In this document: one piece after another, positions 62,346 to 64,000 of the stretch
Position numbering within the stretch: the first letter of the stretch is position 1
Layout of the letters: each line of letters opens with the position of its first letter
Assembly: GCF_000016505.1 (NCBI RefSeq)
Contig: NC_009706.1
Span: forward strand, 3,348,001-3,412,000
DNA length: 64,000 bases
Source of the DNA: Clostridium kluyveri DSM 555
GTDB taxonomy: Bacteria; Bacillota; Clostridia; Clostridiales; Clostridiaceae
Reading direction: 5' to 3'
Notes under the pieces: generated by a model
Databases searched by the model: none
Told to the model about the DNA's origin: nothing
What the model saw: the letters and a program-made list of their open reading frames with translations, nothing else
Position numbers and translations under genes: made by a program

Positions 62346-63221
62346 TTAAGAATTCTTATTCTGTGATATTTTTAAAATATCATCTCTTATTTTAACACAC
62401 TCCTGCCTTGCACACTCTCCATACTTTTTAAATCCATCCTCTTCCTTCTTATAAGCAAGTAGTATGCCCCTTGAAGAGTTTACCACTCCTCCATTTCCTC
62501 TTTTAAGATAGGCCGAGATATCCTCTGCAGTACCTCCCTGTGCTCCATATCCAGGTATTAAGAAAAATATATTTTTCAATTTTTTTCTAAGCTTTATACC
62601 CTCTTCCTGGTGAGTACAACCCATTACTCCTCCAAGAGAACTATAACCGCAATTTCCCATATATTTCTCTCCAAGGGAACTCACTTTTTTTCCTACAATA
62701 TTATATAATTTTGTATTTTTTCTTGTGCTTATATATTGGAGATCCTTGGCTCCTTTGTTGGAAGTCCTTATCAATATGAATAATCCTTTGTTATTATTTT
62801 TTACATAAGGCAAATAAGGCTCTATAGTATCAAATCCCATGTATGGATTCAATGTTACAAAATCGCTTTCAAATTCCCCCTCAAAATGGGCTTTTGCGTA
62901 CATCTCAGCTGTTTTTGCTATATCTCCCCTTTTAATATCTGCAATGGAAAGAGCCTTTTTATCCTTTATATATTTTAAAGTTTTACTGTAAGCTCTAAGT
63001 CCCTCAATGCCAAGGGCTTCATAATATGCAATCTGAACTTTATAGCAGGCAGCTGCATCCAAAGTACTATCTATTATTGTTCTGTTAAATTCAAATATAC
63101 AATCTTCTACATTTTCATGACTCTCTCTCATACTTTCAGGTATGTAAGAAAGTGCCGTATCCAAACCTACACATACATTTCCCTTTTTATTTACAGTTTC
63201 ATACAGCTCATCTATAATCAT
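62346..63221 (-). CDS. pyrF: Orotidine 5'-phosphate decarboxylase
   Basis: 291 residues. Makes UMP. LSIADIKRGDIAKTAEMYA holds the catalytic DxKxxD network; NVCVGLDTALSYIP opens the barrel and PGYGAQGGTAEDI is the phosphate site. This is the longer (group 2) form of about 280-300 residues. ATG 63221 behind GGAG is chosen over TTG 63236. Confidence 0.95.
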   Translation of the reverse strand: MIIDELYETVNKKGNVCVGLDTALSYIPESMRESHENVEDCIFEFNRTIIDSTLDAAACYKVQIAYYEALGIEGLRAYSKTLKYIKDKKALSIADIKRGDIAKTAEMYAKAHFEGEFESDFVTLNPYMGFDTIEPYLPYVKNNNKGLFILIRTSNKGAKDLQYISTRKNTKLYNIVGKKVSSLGEKYMGNCGYSSLGGVMGCTHQEEGIKLRKKLKNIFFLIPGYGAQGGTAEDISAYLKRGNGGVVNSSRGILLAYKKEEDGFKKYGECARQECVKIRDDILKISQNKNS

Positions 63222-63246
63222 AAACTTCAACTCCAATCAGACGGAC

Positions 63247-64000
63247 TTATTTTTCAAATACAACCTTTCCCGCCTTTATTGTTTTAACTATATCACCAAA
63301 CACCATATATCCTTCAAAAGGAGTATTTTTGCCCTTAGATAAAAATTCCTCTCTTTGTATTTTATATTCCTTATTTAAATCAAGTAAAACTAAATCCCCT
63401 TCATAACCAGGAGTTATCCTGCCTTTTTTTATACCTAATATATCAGAAGGATTTTTAGACATCAACCCTGAAAGTTTGTTTAAAGTTATATGTCCACCTT
63501 TCACAAGATTTGTATAGCATAAACTAAATGCAGTTTCTATTCCAGATATACCTGGTGCCCCCTGCATTTTATCTTCACTGGTATGAGGAGCATGATCCGT
63601 ACTTATGGTATCCACCCATCCATCCTTAATTGATTTTATTAAAAAATCCCTATCCTCTTTTGTTCTAATGGGTGGGTTTACCCTATAGTCATTTTCATAA
63701 AGTACTATATGATGTGGTGCGACTTCACAGGTTATATTCGCCCCTTTAATTTTGCCTTCCATTATATACTCCATGGATTCTTTTGTACTTACATGTGCTA
63801 TATGCACGGCACACCCTGTGAATTCAGACAGGGTAATATTTCTCCAAGTCATTATATTTTCAGCCAATCTCATATCTATATTTGAAAGGGAGTGATCCTC
63901 TGAATGACACATAACTATCCTCCTTGACTTTTTGGCCTTTACCATAGCTTCAAGCATAACACTGCTGTCCGTGACATCTTTTCCATCTTCAGATATTATT
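63247..64000 (-). CDS. pyrC: Dihydroorotase (N-terminus outside window)
   Basis: The frame stays open to the window edge (ISEDGKDVTDSSVMLEAMVK is in frame), so the true start is beyond 64,000. Cyclises carbamoyl-aspartate. Metal-site residues: CHSEDHS, VAPHHIVLYEND, STDHAPHT (catalytic Asp) and the C-terminal GYEGDLVLLDL sheet. First visible gene of the pyr operon. Confidence 0.93.
   Translation of the reverse strand, partial: IISEDGKDVTDSSVMLEAMVKAKKSRRIVMCHSEDHSLSNIDMRLAENIMTWRNITLSEFTGCAVHIAHVSTKESMEYIMEGKIKGANITCEVAPHHIVLYENDYRVNPPIRTKEDRDFLIKSIKDGWVDTISTDHAPHTSEDKMQGAPGISGIETAFSLCYTNLVKGGHITLNKLSGLMSKNPSDILGIKKGRITPGYEGDLVLLDLNKEYKIQREEFLSKGKNTPFEGYMVFGDIVKTIKAGKVVFEK

Noticed and set aside
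1-64000. CRISPR arrays, tRNA or rRNA genes, group II introns, toxin-antitoxin pairs
   Set aside because: No regularly spaced repeats, no cloverleaf-forming 75-base segments or rRNA cores were seen; the coiled-coil gene next to an HTH at 11.1-11.7 kb was considered as a toxin-antitoxin pair but has no toxin motif.

Overview
The window is low-GC, AT-rich DNA with AGGAGG-type ribosome binding sites and a mixture of ATG, GTG and TTG starts. Its gene set (pyruvate:ferredoxin oxidoreductase, rubredoxin-fused flavodiiron protein, a 2-hydroxyacyl-CoA dehydratase activase-like protein, a PerR-type regulator, a predicted clostridial spore-surface protein and Spo0E- and AgrD-like factors) points to an anaerobic spore-forming Clostridium. 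The species cannot be fixed from the window alone.

Positions 1 to about 16,725 are the right-hand part of a prophage or related integrative element; its left end lies outside the window. From left to right it holds, on the minus strand, a replication, recombination and modification block: cytosine methyltransferase with a second gene in another frame, Dam-type methylase, DnaB helicase, replisome organizer, a recombination-type protein, Gp157, YopX, many very small genes, a Spo0E-like protein and an ORF6N/ORF6C antirepressor. Next comes a control region of four small helix-turn-helix regulators arranged as two divergent pairs, each with its own palindromic operators. A plus-strand cargo segment follows: an AgrD-like pheromone precursor, a 16-bp inverted repeat, an AgrC-like kinase with a nonsense codon at codon 10, and a small membrane protein. 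The element ends with a large serine recombinase. It is inserted in a substrate-binding lipoprotein gene (NMT1/SsuA type), of which only the 5' part survives at 16,7xx-16,962.

Positions 17,138 to 31,357 are host chromosome: flavodiiron protein, metallo-beta-lactamase-fold hydrolase, a 1431-residue activase-like protein, an ABC ATPase/permease pair without its own binding protein, a TPR protein, a transglutaminase-like membrane protein, an IS110-family insertion sequence with a structured 5' leader, RecX and an M16 peptidase. Positions 31,519 to 50,925 hold a DEAD-box RNA helicase, a GH57 glycosidase preceded by a DUF4912 gene that looks frameshifted at an A9 tract, a SAM-I riboswitch with terminator in front of a YbaK-type deacylase, GreA, a divergent cis-prenyltransferase, a 53-residue spore protein, PFOR, a cation diffusion facilitator, ApbE, CobS, PerR, two exported proteins, a candidate C-rich small RNA, a WYL regulator and a CPBP protease.

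Positions 51,003 to 57,385 are the protein quality-control cluster tig-clpP-clpX-lon-ysxC, all on the minus strand. The last 4 kb is the pyrimidine operon pyrC-pyrF-pyrK-pyrD-pyrE, with pyrC running off the window edge. Three copies of a ~155-bp structured repeat, all in the same orientation, lie between genes at 42.9, 57.5 and 59.8 kb.
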